Of a DNA stretch of 64,000 bases, positions 59,401 through 63,100 are shown one piece after another. The position numbers were made by a program, and so were the translations under genes. Below the pieces are notes generated by a model. It ran no database searches and was not told the origin of the DNA. It saw only the letters and a program-made list of their open reading frames with translations. Where the stretch lies: NCBI GenBank assembly GCA_026874595.1, contig CM049310.1:8122001-8186000 (forward strand). The letters run 5' to 3'. This DNA comes from Sipunculus nudus. Lineage: Eukaryota > Annelida > Sipuncula > Golfingiida > Sipunculidae. Numbering within the stretch: position 1 is the stretch's first letter; the number at the start of each line of letters is the position of its first letter.

Positions 59401-59614
59401 TTATATTTGGCTTTTAGAGTTCATAGCGTAATGTTACAATTAAATGTTATTTTCATTTCTTGTGATTTAAAATGTAATCATAATCTAATAGAATGCCTGA
59501 AAATTATACTGTTAATCACAATCTTAATTTTGCTTTAGGATGTCAAGAGGGTCAGCCCCAGGATACTTACAGGATGGGCAAAACACAGCGAGAACTCTTA
59601 GTCACAACTTCAGG
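8357..59614 (+). CDS. Unconventional myosin, class III-like motor (5' part, 15 exons)
   Basis: Actin-based, ATP-driven motor; the visible part is only the head. Coding exons: 8357-8476, 10942-11007, 38408-38546, 38946-39037, 44719-44833, 45550-45697, 47071-47188, 47610-47727, 48197-48268, 48708-48840, 49631-49856, 57237-57401, 57771-57916, 58822-58935, 59539-59614. They total 1,848 nt, 616 codons, with every junction in phase. Landmarks: P-loop GESGAGKT 104-111, switch [10 protein letters not shown] 155-163, acidic Glu 331 at the TEDS-rule position (16 residues before DALCK), switch II DIAGFE 385-390, [13 protein letters not shown] after residue 450, HYAG and FLEKNRD near 500-520, basic loop 2 at 553-616. 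The FPKATD relay segment, LHEKIVQVN and [11 protein letters not shown] resemble class III by memory; ARI..VSQ near 178 recalls class XVI, so the class is tentative. The remaining motor, neck and tail lie beyond the window. All key nucleotide-binding motifs look intact, so the motor should be active. Confidence 0.88.
8477..10941 (+). other. Myosin intron 1 (2,465 bp)
   Basis: Begins GTAAGT and ends TTTCAG. Apart from the dispersed repeat at 9216-9405, the sequence is AT-rich and unstructured. A small open frame at 10086-10319 on the - strand has no support. Confidence 0.7.
9216..9405 (+). repeat. Dispersed repeat, copy B (partner 360-571)
   Basis: Second copy of the repeat at 360-571, in the same order and orientation, inside myosin intron 1. 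Divergence and indels suggest an old family. Confidence 0.7.
10942..11007 (+). CDS. Myosin exon 2
   Basis: Twenty-two codons in phase 0, acceptor TTTCAG, donor GTATGT. It encodes [15 protein letters not shown], the YTYxGxILVAxNPY signature of the myosin head N-terminal region, and ends in YGPE. The next exon is 27.4 kb away. Confidence 0.92.
11440..11665 (+). mobile_element. tRNA-derived SINE (degenerate)
   Basis: A TAGCCAAGTAATGCCAGG A-box-like segment at 11446 is followed by GGTTCGATTAT at 11492, a good pol III B box, then an unrelated body and an (ATT)n tail at about 11638-11662. This is the layout of a tRNA-derived SINE. The tRNA fold is broken, so it is not a tRNA gene. Confidence 0.65.
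12249..14020 (+). repeat. Direct tandem duplication, two units offset by 900 bp
   Basis: Units 12249-13148 and 13149-14020 both start CTCAGCTGACTATAAGTCA, an imperfect palindrome, and run through GGCACGTTTTTT, CCTTGGCTCAGCTT and a poly-C tract (10 C at about 13100, 18 C at about 13960). The units differ by many substitutions, so the duplication is not recent. An inverted third copy lies near 20680-21260. Confidence 0.8.
14021..15720 (+). repeat. Second direct duplication, offset 1,026 bp
   Basis: The segment starting TATTTGATTCATTCTTATT at 14024 recurs at 15050, each continuing for about 600 bp through CAATGATTAAAG and 'catgtactgaaaactccaatgt'. A smaller 65-bp duplication (GATATATAATGATTGCAAC) lies at 14518-14640. 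Between the units, 14660-15046 holds a CTGTCCACTTGCCTGTCC repeat fragment. Confidence 0.75.
16777..17476 (+). mobile_element. hAT-like MITE, 700 bp, copy 1
   Basis: Flanked by the exact 8-bp duplication GTCTAAGA (16769-16776 and 17477-17484), the size made by hAT transposases. Ends are short and imperfect: TTACGCTC..ACAGCG left and CGCTGCCTCGGGAGAGTA right. The body is GC-richer than its surroundings, with CCAATCAG, CCAATCAT, GATTGGCTGC and GGGCGGAGCC promoter-like boxes. No transposase. The copy at 34448-35148 is the reverse complement. Confidence 0.88.
18010..18210 (+). repeat. Fragment related to the GTATCC TIR family
   Basis: Begins with the inverted repeat GTATCCCC..GGGGATAC (11-bp spacer), then has CCGCCACCGCC and, near 18185, ACTGGTGGCACCACCTG, as in the elements at 7022 and 32900. 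The right end was not found. Confidence 0.45.
18416..20406. mobile_element. Non-autonomous hAT element (1,991 bp)
   Basis: Ends CAGAGTTGGGTCCAAA and TTTGGACCCAACCCTG form a 16-bp inverted repeat with one mismatch. It is flanked by the exact 8-bp duplication TTAATTGC (18408-18415 and 20407-20414). CAGNGTTGGG ends with adjacent AGTAATTGTAATT-type subterminal repeats are typical of a widespread animal hAT group. Small open frames inside (18633-18824, 18844-19086) show no transposase motif, so it depends on another copy. Confidence 0.92.
20680..21260 (-). repeat. Inverted copy of the 12249/13149 repeat
   Basis: Read on the - strand it begins TTTAGCTCAGCTGACTATAA, has CTATAGTCGTGGTC and the GTCCG-rich segment, then 'gcacgttttttaactg' and the CTGTTGAT..AATTTTCA block in the order of the two + strand units. 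No ends or target duplication were recognised. Confidence 0.75.
21909..22077 (+). other. Exon-like open frame, unidentified
   Basis: A T-rich tract ending TTTTTTAG precedes an open frame of about 55 codons ([17 protein letters not shown] to TLLSR) closed by TGA. Amino-acid composition looks protein-like and richer in GC than the surroundings. Spliced from myosin exon 2 it would enter a different frame and stop after 12 codons, so it is not an alternative myosin terminus. It could be an exon remnant of another gene or chance. Confidence 0.25.
23360..23552 (-). repeat. 3' LTR of the Steamer-like element
   Basis: No difference from the 5' LTR was seen by eye. A polyadenylation hexamer AATAAA on the - strand lies at 23434-23439. 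Confidence 0.95.
23553..23566 (-). promoter_or_regulatory. Polypurine tract of the Steamer-like element
   Basis: On the - strand AAGGAGGGGAGAGA abuts the 3' LTR, the standard plus-strand primer position. Confidence 0.85.
23848..28110 (-). CDS. Gag-Pol polyprotein of the Steamer-like element
   Basis: An open frame of 1,481 codons begins in the LTR at 28293; the ATG at 28110 (codon 62) is the more likely start, giving 1,420 residues. Numbering from 28293: gag region about 62-295, two CCHC zinc knuckles 297-331, protease DTG 438-440, reverse transcriptase about 575-780 with YLDD 730-733, RNase H acidic residues near 871, 911 and 938, integrase HHCC 1090-1125, and DDE at 1154, 1208 and 1244. No stop or frameshift was seen. 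The fingers motif has Asn at 633 where the family usually has Asp, the one unusual residue noticed. No env gene. Likely translated from a full-length transcript started in the 5' LTR. Confidence 0.95.
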   Translation of the reverse strand: MENSEPEQTVGTQLTPGPAQQRFLQPSQGMVLCYFDGVEDWDCYVERFELYLVAQGFTLDSESNPQVIALFLHSLGTKNYGVIRDLVSPAKPNSKTFAELKAIMRRHLKAPPIVVAERRKFIKRDQKAGEGIADYVVALKHLSLNCGYEDKLDENLRDCFISGLTSEATSLKLMERTRDLPSMSFQSAVDFALARETTITETKEIRTGEAEDAANVNYVKERNPHRKTANSGNIKCYRCGRSSHTPEQCWFKSVTCNSCKKVGHIARKCQSRFNQRQSSTRGRGRGRKTQEHQKRTPRPVHQVVDLDDNTSDSVDNTSDSVDNISDSCDDNSAIDSNDECTPYSILKVVSKENGNTCADAIYVTMGIEQVQVKMELDTGSSVSMIPYEMYKDKFSHLTLHETSKMFSSFTGEKVKPVGKLAVKVKYNKQHKNLCLYVVKHTKHALLGREWLYAIRLNWKQLDFSEVSSDSSSEVVNKIEMTRKLDRILDKHAALFDGKLGKLKGIKASISIVEDAQPVTTRPYRVPYSMRTPVEQELTRLENCGVLTPITHSEWSTGVLAVPKKDGTVSLCGNYKTTVNPVVVPVAPPSINVEDILANLAGGVSFSKLDLAHAYNQMELDEESKRYLVLSTHKGLFQQNRLVFGITTAPAIWQKTIEQVLQGLPGVQVYLDDILVTGCSEEEHVSNLDRVLQRLRSKCDFMCQLVEYLGHVIDRHGVHKSPSKVEEISDMPPPKDLSGLRSYLGMLNYYRRFVLNLASVIKPLTAMLEKGQAFKWSDIAEKAFIESKQMLKDSGFLMHFNPDLPIAIATDGSPVGVGAVLSHILPNGEERPIQFASRSLTKPERNYPQIEREALAIHFALKKFYMYIYGRKFTLITDNKPLTVLFGPRSGMPTLAAERIQRWAMFLAGFDYEIKYRKAELNANADCMSRLPGPVVDMETEPSIAHVFHIDVLPCSHDRIRKTTRTDPVLSKVSRYVIEGWPRKLTDSEAVLQPYFQRRNEITIENGILLWGLRVIVPPKCRSAVLDELHEGHIGIVKMKSVARSYVWWPQIDSHIESKSKCCELCQVNQNNPSLAPLHPWVPASKPWEQIHVDFAGPMDSQVYLVIVDAFSKWPEVYLMSSTTSDKTIEILREVFSRNGLPQILVSDNASQFTSAEFKKFMDGNGITHKFSAPYHPSTNGQAERFVQSLKRALKAASRDHGSLQTKLSRFLLAYRNAPHSVTGESPAMLFLKRPLRNRLNNLRPNTERRMKNQLHEQIEHREKYSKHREFRVNETVWVRTYSGKQKWVPGVVLSKDGPVNYTVQIGENVWCRHIEQIIPRLCDSSHPSDKENDILTQFSPELTEVLSYPASAGQTDNSQPKCETDSHCQVSDLGQLNVQSSSVTEKRLKEMEIHVYPLLFMTHRNLQAQVKFNQCQFGVL
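28107..28121 (-). promoter_or_regulatory. Primer-binding site of the Steamer-like element
   Basis: Three bases after the 5' LTR the - strand reads TGGCGACGAAGATGG. This would pair with a tRNA 3' end; from memory it is one mismatch from the complement of tRNA-Ser(GCU). The likely gag start ATG (28108-28110) lies inside it. Confidence 0.65.
28125..28317 (-). repeat. 5' LTR of the Steamer-like element
   Basis: 193 bp ending in CA/TG. On the - strand it carries AATAAA (complement of TTTATT at about 28199). The gag-pol frame stays open back into this LTR as far as 28293. Confidence 0.95.
29736..30010. repeat. GC-richer repeat-like segment
   Basis: GGTAAGGTAAGGTAAAG leads into a compact segment with TAATAGCTCATCAGGCCGG and TTAGGAGTTAGACTCCTCC, which are small hairpins, ending near a poly-G tract at 29953. 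Base composition differs sharply from the flanks. It looks like a SINE or MITE body, but ends and duplications were not found. Confidence 0.4.
32900..34030 (+). mobile_element. TIR element with GTATCC ends, copy 2, internally expanded (1,131 bp)
   Basis: GTATCCGCCAAAA at 32900 and TTTTGGTGGATAC at 34018-34030 form the same 13-bp inverted repeat as 7022-7588. Inside, a unit of about 279 bp starting GTGGCGCCACCTGC or near it begins at 33197, 33475 and 33754, with a partial copy after, explaining the doubled length. At 32878-32890 an extra TTTTGGCAGATAC faces the left end. Confidence 0.8.
34448..35148 (-). mobile_element. hAT-like MITE, 701 bp, copy 2 (inverted)
   Basis: Reverse-complement partner of 16777-17476 over its full length, apparently about 90% identical by eye. 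Flanked by ACAGGTTA at 34440-34447 and 35149-35156. Its ends read TATACGCTC..GCAGCG and ATACGCTC..ACAGCG inward, showing the terminal inverted repeat more clearly than copy 1. Confidence 0.88.
38268..38390 (+). repeat. Four-copy 31-bp repeat before exon 3
   Basis: TGTGTGTATGTCAGTTTTACATATG-type unit repeated four times, the last truncated, ending about 17 bp before the acceptor of the P-loop exon. Confidence 0.9.
38408..38546 (+). CDS. Myosin exon 3 (P-loop, first half)
   Basis: Phase 0 in, phase 1 out. It encodes residues 63-108 and the first base of Gly 109, including [14 protein letters not shown] and the nucleotide-binding SGESGAG. The donor is GCAG|GTGACC, weaker than the other donors of this gene; the split glycine codon is completed by exon 4. 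A four-copy 31-bp repeat lies directly upstream of the acceptor. Confidence 0.93.
38547..38945 (+). other. Myosin intron 3 (399 bp)
   Basis: GTGACC..CCACAG. Short degenerate repeats of TTTATGAT/ATGAATAT occur near the donor; nothing else. Confidence 0.8.
38946..39037 (+). CDS. Myosin exon 4 (P-loop, second half)
   Basis: Completes the P-loop with [10 protein letters not shown], then runs to LHEKIVQ (residues 109-139). Acceptor CCACAG, donor GTGAGT, ending in phase 0. The LHEKIVQVN junction with exon 5 is the part most like class III myosins. Confidence 0.93.
39535..39835 (+). repeat. Palindromic AT-rich array A
   Basis: Tandem variants of short palindromic words such as ACATATATGTG, CTTATAAG and CCTTATATGTCCCTTAT, then GTTATATGTCAGTTATAAGG. 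Same word set as array B at 43345. Open frames across it are repeat artefacts. Confidence 0.8.
40606..43066 (+). other. Possible small nested transcription unit in intron 4
   Basis: Ordered signals: TGACGTCA (CRE palindrome) at 40606-40613; a donor-like TCATTG|GTAAGT at 40777; an exon-like stretch 42222-42294 with acceptor TTCTTAG and donor GTAAGC; a last exon from 42904 (acceptor TTTGCAG) with stop TAA at 42976-42978; AATAAA at 43061. The two downstream pieces join in frame to about 46 codons from ATG 42230 ([16 protein letters not shown]..). No family was recognised, and the first piece does not continue this frame. Weak evidence; could be chance. Confidence 0.25.
43345..43735 (+). repeat. 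Palindromic AT-rich array B
   Basis: About twenty words built from CACATATATGGGAGTTATAAGG and its shorter or inverted forms. Each half-unit is itself a palindrome (CATATATG, CTTATAAG). The edge reads AAAAATGTTCGGTAAGGG, loosely the inverse of the CCCTTACAAAAATGG edge of array A at about 39517. Confidence 0.8.
44719..44833 (+). CDS. Myosin exon 5 (switch I)
   Basis: Encodes residues 140-177, starting [13 protein letters not shown] and containing switch [10 protein letters not shown]. The acceptor is TTCGAG, a poor match to the usual (C/T)AG, with a T-rich tract before it; the phase and protein match leave little doubt about the junction. Donor GTGAGG, phase 1 out. Confidence 0.92.
44834..45549 (+). 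other. Myosin intron 5 (716 bp)
   Basis: GTGAGG..TCTGCAG; no structure recognised. Confidence 0.8.
45550..45697 (+). CDS. Myosin exon 6
   Basis: Encodes residues 178-226 plus part of 227, with [16 protein letters not shown] and [15 protein letters not shown], the conserved core after switch I. Acceptor TTCTGCAG. The donor CACAG|GTACAT and the last exon bases are tandemly repeated downstream, ending at 45758, 45793 and 45828. Reading through the first donor meets TAA within ten codons. Confidence 0.93.
45677..45845 (+). repeat. Tandem copies of the exon 6 / intron 6 junction
   Basis: The exon end ATAGACCAGAAGTACACAG plus intron start GTACATACATCCACAG is repeated: junction-like CACAG|GTACAT occurs after 45697 (the real one), 45758, 45793 and 45828. 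The last three are spaced 35 bp. Two further donor-like sites CCACAG|GTATAAGTG lie near 45714 and 45845. Confidence 0.92.
46090..46363. mobile_element. PIF/Harbinger-like MITE, copy 2 (274 bp)
   Basis: Same terminal inverted repeats as 1480-1817 with internal parts in opposite order, so it is inserted in reverse. It is flanked by TAA at 46087-46089 and 46364-46366, the complement of the TTA at copy 1. It sits in myosin intron 6 between the two donor-like repeat arrays and is about 64 bp shorter than copy 1. Confidence 0.85.
46420..46835 (+). repeat. Donor-like minisatellite in intron 6 (about 32-bp unit)
   Basis: About thirteen imperfect units of CAGAAGTGCACAG|GTAAGACACAGCCTTTATC type. Most contain CAG/GTAAGA or a close variant, a near-perfect 5' splice site. 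The CAGAAGTGCACAGGTA core matches the exon 6 junction CAGAAGTACACAGGTA with one difference, so both arrays probably share that origin. Confidence 0.9.
47071..47188 (+). CDS. Myosin exon 7
   Basis: Thirty-nine codons plus one base (residues 227-266) from the upper 50-kDa region, ending MQTVGFLPE. Acceptor TCTTTCAG, donor GTTAGT. This is one of the less conserved parts of the head. Confidence 0.88.
47610..47727 (+). CDS. Myosin exon 8
   Basis: Residues 267-305 plus part of 306. It contains [20 protein letters not shown], matching the conserved 'ILHLGNIxF' helix of myosin heads. Acceptor ATTACAG, donor GTAGGT. Confidence 0.92.
48197..48268 (+). CDS. Myosin exon 9
   Basis: Seventy-two bases giving [16 protein letters not shown] and the start of FLRG (residues 306-330). 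Acceptor TTTTCAG, donor GTGAGT. The ASELLG..xxL pattern is the usual helix before the cardiomyopathy loop. Confidence 0.9.
48708..48840 (+). CDS. Myosin exon 10 (TEDS region)
   Basis: Residues 330-373 plus part of 374. Glu 331 lies 16 residues before DALCK, the TEDS-rule position; an acidic residue there is known to let a myosin work without heavy-chain phosphorylation at that site. [20 protein letters not shown] is strongly conserved. Acceptor GGTTTAG, donor GTAGAG. Confidence 0.92.
49631..49856 (+). CDS. Myosin exon 11 (switch II)
   Basis: The longest exon (226 nt), residues 374-449. It holds switch II in [11 protein letters not shown], followed by [21 protein letters not shown], which is near class III in form. 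Acceptor TTGCAG, donor GTAAGT. The following intron carries the second LTR element. Confidence 0.95.
50450..50588 (-). repeat. 3' LTR of the decayed element (139 bp, deleted)
   Basis: Matches both ends of 56915-57167 but lacks about 114 bp. The break lies at AAAAA, present on both sides of the missing segment in the intact LTR. A G-rich polypurine tract (complement of CACTCCCCCACTTAG) follows at 50589-50603. Confidence 0.92.
51139..53133 (-). pseudogene. Integrase portion of the decayed element (664 codons open)
   Basis: Longest intact piece: HHCC zinc finger about residues 137-184, catalytic Asp 213, Asp 272 and Glu 308, a basic C-terminal domain near 440-470, then an acidic, proline-rich tail of about 170 residues ending at 51139. 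It is out of frame with the RNase H piece it overlaps by ten bases, so it lacks a start of its own. Confidence 0.88.
53124..55419 (-). pseudogene. Protease, RT and RNase H of the decayed element
   Basis: Pieces 55419-54913 (DTGSQV protease motif), 55048-54533, 54496-54167 (RT fingers, [11 protein letters not shown]), 54215-53715 (YLDDVLVFG, then [10 protein letters not shown]) and 53672-53124 (RNase [13 protein letters not shown]). Frameshifts lie near 55,000, 54,200 and 53,130, and in-frame stops near 54,533 and 53,715. The catalytic motifs survive, but no continuous polyprotein could be made. Confidence 0.88.
55735..56847 (-). pseudogene. Gag of the decayed element
   Basis: Frame segments 56847-56632 and 56388-55735 lie in one phase with at least one stop between. 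The second ends with a Cys-rich stretch ([15 protein letters not shown]), a variant zinc-knuckle-like region. The N-terminal part is a Leu-rich helix-prone segment. Whether the stop at 55735 is the natural gag end or a lesion is unclear. Confidence 0.75.
56895..56908 (-). promoter_or_regulatory. Candidate primer-binding site of the decayed element
   Basis: Just inside the 5' LTR, after a T run, the - strand reads TTGGCTAGCGTGCC. The TGG start suits pairing to a tRNA CCA end; the tRNA was not identified. Confidence 0.4.
56915..57167 (-). repeat. 5' LTR of the decayed element (253 bp, full)
   Basis: Starts TGTGACGATC on the - strand and ends GGGGTAACA. The interior segment absent from the other LTR spans about 57003-57116. 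Confidence 0.92.
57237..57401 (+). CDS. Myosin exon 12 (relay segment)
   Basis: Fifty-five codons (450-504) in phase 0. It encodes [20 protein letters not shown], then a basic segment and FSIVHYAGS. Acceptor ATTACAG lies only 66 bp after the second LTR element's target-site duplication; donor GTAAGT. Confidence 0.94.
57402..57770 (+). other. Myosin intron 12 (369 bp)
   Basis: GTAAGT..TTTTCAG; AT-rich, nothing recognised. Confidence 0.8.
57771..57916 (+). CDS. Myosin exon 13
   Basis: Residues 505-552 and part of 553. [17 protein letters not shown] is the conserved end of the lower 50-kDa entry helix; it finishes with [10 protein letters not shown], the approach to loop 2. Acceptor TTTTCAG, donor GTAAGT. 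Confidence 0.94.
57917..58821 (+). other. Myosin intron 13 (905 bp) with a SINE
   Basis: GTAAGT..TTTTCAG. Contains the tRNA-derived SINE at 58256-58425; other parts are AT-rich. Confidence 0.8.
58256..58425 (-). mobile_element. tRNA-derived SINE
   Basis: On the - strand the head reads GGCCTGGACAGCTGAGCGGT (A-box-like) and GGGTTTTGATCCCAGG (B-box-like), as in a decayed tRNA. It is followed by a body with GTCCAAGGTTGGTGGTTTTC, also present in part at 3225-3310. Target duplications were not identified. Confidence 0.6.
58822..58935 (+). CDS. Myosin exon 14 (loop 2)
   Basis: Residues 553-590 and part of 591: [14 protein letters not shown] and a stretch rich in Lys and Ser. Position and charge fit loop 2, the variable actin-contacting surface. 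Acceptor TTTTTCAG, donor GTAAGC. Confidence 0.88.
58936..59538 (+). other. Myosin intron 14 (603 bp)
   Basis: GTAAGC..GCTTTAG; no repeats recognised. Confidence 0.8.
59539..59614 (+). CDS. Myosin exon 15 (loop 2, last exon seen)
   Basis: Twenty-five codons (592-616), starting [14 protein letters not shown] and ending ARTLSHNFR in phase 0. Acceptor GCTTTAG, donor GTAAGA. The next exon should carry the actin-binding FVRCIKPN-type segment but lies past the minisatellite and outside the window. Confidence 0.82.
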
Positions 59615-60100
59615 GTAAGATAACCAGTACATACACAATACATACTGAACACATATCTCAGTCTTCTACAAGCAATAACTATAGCAGCCAGGGCAAGTAC
59701 TCAAAAAAAAGCAGAATGACATATTCCAACTCCAGAGACACACAGTGTTAATTTACTGTGTCAGGAAAACAATACAATAATTTTATCTTTGTGCCCAAAT
59801 TAAAATTCAGACTTCAGAGTTTCAGAATATATGATCATTTTAACTGGTTAACAAAAACATAATACTACATAATCCCCTACCATGTAGATTTACAAATGCT
59901 ACTTCATACCTGTGGCTACAACAAATCTTCACATCAGACTCAGATTTATACAGGCTTCTATTCTGTTGCTACAAACATGGAAACAAGACACATCTGTGGA
60001 ATACTAGTGTTTTTTAGTGTTTGAATATGACACAGAATCCCATTGAATATGATACACTCCTTCAAATGCACCTGAATTGTCCACAATCAGTGAAACATAA
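59615..60100 (+). other. Start of myosin intron 15
   Basis: Begins GTAAGA. Unstructured AT-rich DNA up to the minisatellite. Confidence 0.7.
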
Positions 60101-63100
60101 TGGCTGTTCTTTGATCTTGCAGTACACTTTTTATCTGGCTGTTCCTCGATCTTGCAGTATACTTTCTATCTGGCTGATCCTCGGTCTTGCAGTAAACTTT
60201 TTATCTGGCTGTTCCTCGATCTTGCAGTATACATTTTATCTGGCTGTTCCTCAATCTTGCAGTATACTTTTTAACTGGCTGTTCCTTGGTCTTGCAGTAC
60301 ACTTTTTATCTGGCTGTTCCTAGCTCTTGCAGTATACTTTTTATCTGGCTGTTCCTCAGTCTTGCAGTATACTTTTTAACTGGCTGTTCCTCAGTCTTGC
60401 AGTATACATTTTAACTGGCTGTTCCTCGATCTTGCAGTATACTTTTTAACTGGCTGTTCCTTGGTCTTGCAGTATACATTTTATCTGGCTGTTCCTTGGT
60501 CTTGCAGTATACTTTTTATCTGGCTGTTCCTCGGTCTTGCAGTATACATTTTATCTGGCTGTTCCTCGGTCTTGCAGTATACATTTTATCTGGCTGTTCC
60601 TCGATCTTGCAGTATACTTTTTAACTGGCTGTTCCTTGGTCTTGCAGTATACATTTTATCTGGCTGTTCCTTGGTCTTGCAGTATACTTTTTATCTGGCT
60701 GTTCCTCGGTCTTGCAGTATACATTTTATCTGGCTGTTCCTCGATCTTGCAGTATACATTTTATCTGGCTGTTCCTTGGTCTTGCAGTAAACTTTTTATC
60801 TGGCTGTTCCTAGCTCTTGCAGTATACCTTTTATCTGGCTGTTCCTCAGTCTTGCAGTATACTTTTTATCTGGCTGTTCCTTGGTTTGCAGTATACTTTT
60901 TATCTGGCTGTTCCTCAGTCTTGCAGTATACTTTTTATCTGGCTGTTCTTCAATCTTGCAGTTTTCTTTTTATCTAGCTGTTCCTCGGTCTTGCAGTATA
61001 CTTTTTATCTGGCTGCTCCTTGGTCTTGCAGTATACATTTTATCTGGCTGTTCCTCAGTCTTGCAGTATACTTTTTATCTAGCTGTTCCTCGGTCTTGTA
61101 GTATACTTTTTATCTGGCTGTTCCTCGATCTTGCAGTATACTTTTTATCTGGCTGTTCCTCGGTCTTGCAGTATACTTTTTATCTAGCTGTTCCTTGATC
61201 TTGCAGTATACTTTTTATCTGGCTGTTCCTCGATCTTGCAGTATACTTTTTATCTGGCTGTTCCTCGATCTTGCAGTATACTTTTTATCTAGCTGTTCCT
61301 TGATCTTGCAGTATACTTTTTATCTGGCTGTTCCTCGATCTTGCAGTATACTTTTTATCTGGCTGTTCCTAGCTCTTGCAGTATTCTTTTTATCTGGCTG
61401 TTCCTCAGTCTTGCAGTATACTTTTTAACTGGCTGTTCCTCAGTCTTGCAGTATACATTTTAACTGGCTGTTCCTCAGTCTTGCAGTATACTTTTTAACT
61501 GGCTGTTCCTTGGTCTTGCAGTATACATTTTATCTGGCTGTTCCTTGGTCTTGCAGTATACTTTTTATCTGGCTGTTCCTCGGTCTTGCAGTATACATTT
61601 TATCTGGCTGTTCCTCGATCTTGCAGTATACATTTTATCTGGCTGTTCCTTGGTCTTGCAGTAAACTTTTTATCTGGCTGTTCCTAGCTCTTGCAGTATA
61701 CTTTTTATCTGGCTGTTCCTCAGTCTTGCAGTATACTTTTTATCTGGCTGTTCCTCGGTTTTGCAGTATACTTTTTATCTAGCTGTTCCTTCGTCTTGCA
61801 GTATACTTTTTATCTGGCTGTTTCTCGATCTTGCAGTATACTTTTTATCTGGCTGTTCCTCGGTCTTGCAGTATACTTTTTATCTAGCTGTTCCTTGATC
61901 TTGCAGTATACTTTTTATCTGGCTGTTCCTCGATCTTGCAGTATACTTTTTATCTGGCTGTTCCTCAATCTTGCAGTATACTTTTTATCTAGCTGTTCCT
62001 TGATCTTGCAGTATACTTTTTATCTGGCTGTTCCTAGATCTTGCAGTATACTTTTTATCTGGCTGTTCCTAGCTCTTGCAGTATACTTTTTATCTGGCTG
62101 TTCCTCAGTCTTGCAGTATACTTTTTAACTGGCTGTTCCTCAGTCTTGCAGTATACATTTTAACTGGCTGTTCCTTGATCTTGCAGTATACTTTTTAACT
62201 GGCTGTTCCTTGGTCTTGCAGTATACATTTTATCTGGCTGTTCCTTGGTCTTGCAGTATACTTTTTATCTGGCTGTTCCTCGGTCTTGCAGTATACATTT
62301 TATCTGGCTGTTCCTCGGTCTTGCAGTATACATTTTATCTGGCTGTTCCTTGGTCTTGCAGTAACCTTTTTATCTGGCTGTTCCTAGCTCTTGCAGTATA
62401 CTTTTTATCTGGCTGTTCCTCAGTCTTGCAGTATACTTTTTATCTGGCTGTTCCTCGGTTTTGCAGTATACTTTTTATCTGGCTGTTCCTCAGTCTTGCA
62501 GTTTACTTTTTATCTGGCTGTTCCTTGATCTTGCAGTATACTTTTTATCTGGCTGTTCCTCGGTCTTGCAGTATACTTTTTATCTGGCTGTTCCTTGGTC
62601 TTGCAGTATACTTTTTATCTGGCTGTTCCTTGATCTTGCAGTATACTTTTTATCTGGCTGTTCCTCGATCTTGCAGTATATTTTTTATCTGGCTGTTCCT
62701 CGATCTTGCAGTATACTTTTTATCTAGCTGTTCCTTGATCTTGCAGTATACTTTTTATCTGGCTGTTCCTCGGTCTTGCAGTATACTTTTTATTTGGCTG
62801 TTCCTCGGTCTTGCAGTATACTTTTTATCTGGCTGTTCCTCGATCTTGCAGTATACTTTTTATCTGGCTGTTCCTTGATCTTGCAGTATACTTTTTATCT
62901 GGCTGTTCCTCAGTCTTGCAGTATACTTTTTATCTGGCTGTTCCTCGGTCTTGCAGTATACTTTTTATCTGGCTGTTCCTCCGTCTTGCAGTATACTTTT
63001 TATCTGGCTGTTCCTCGGTCTTGCAGTATACTTTTTATCTGGCTGTTCCTTGATCTTGTAGTATACTTTTTATCTGGCTGTTCCTCGGTCTTGCAGTATA

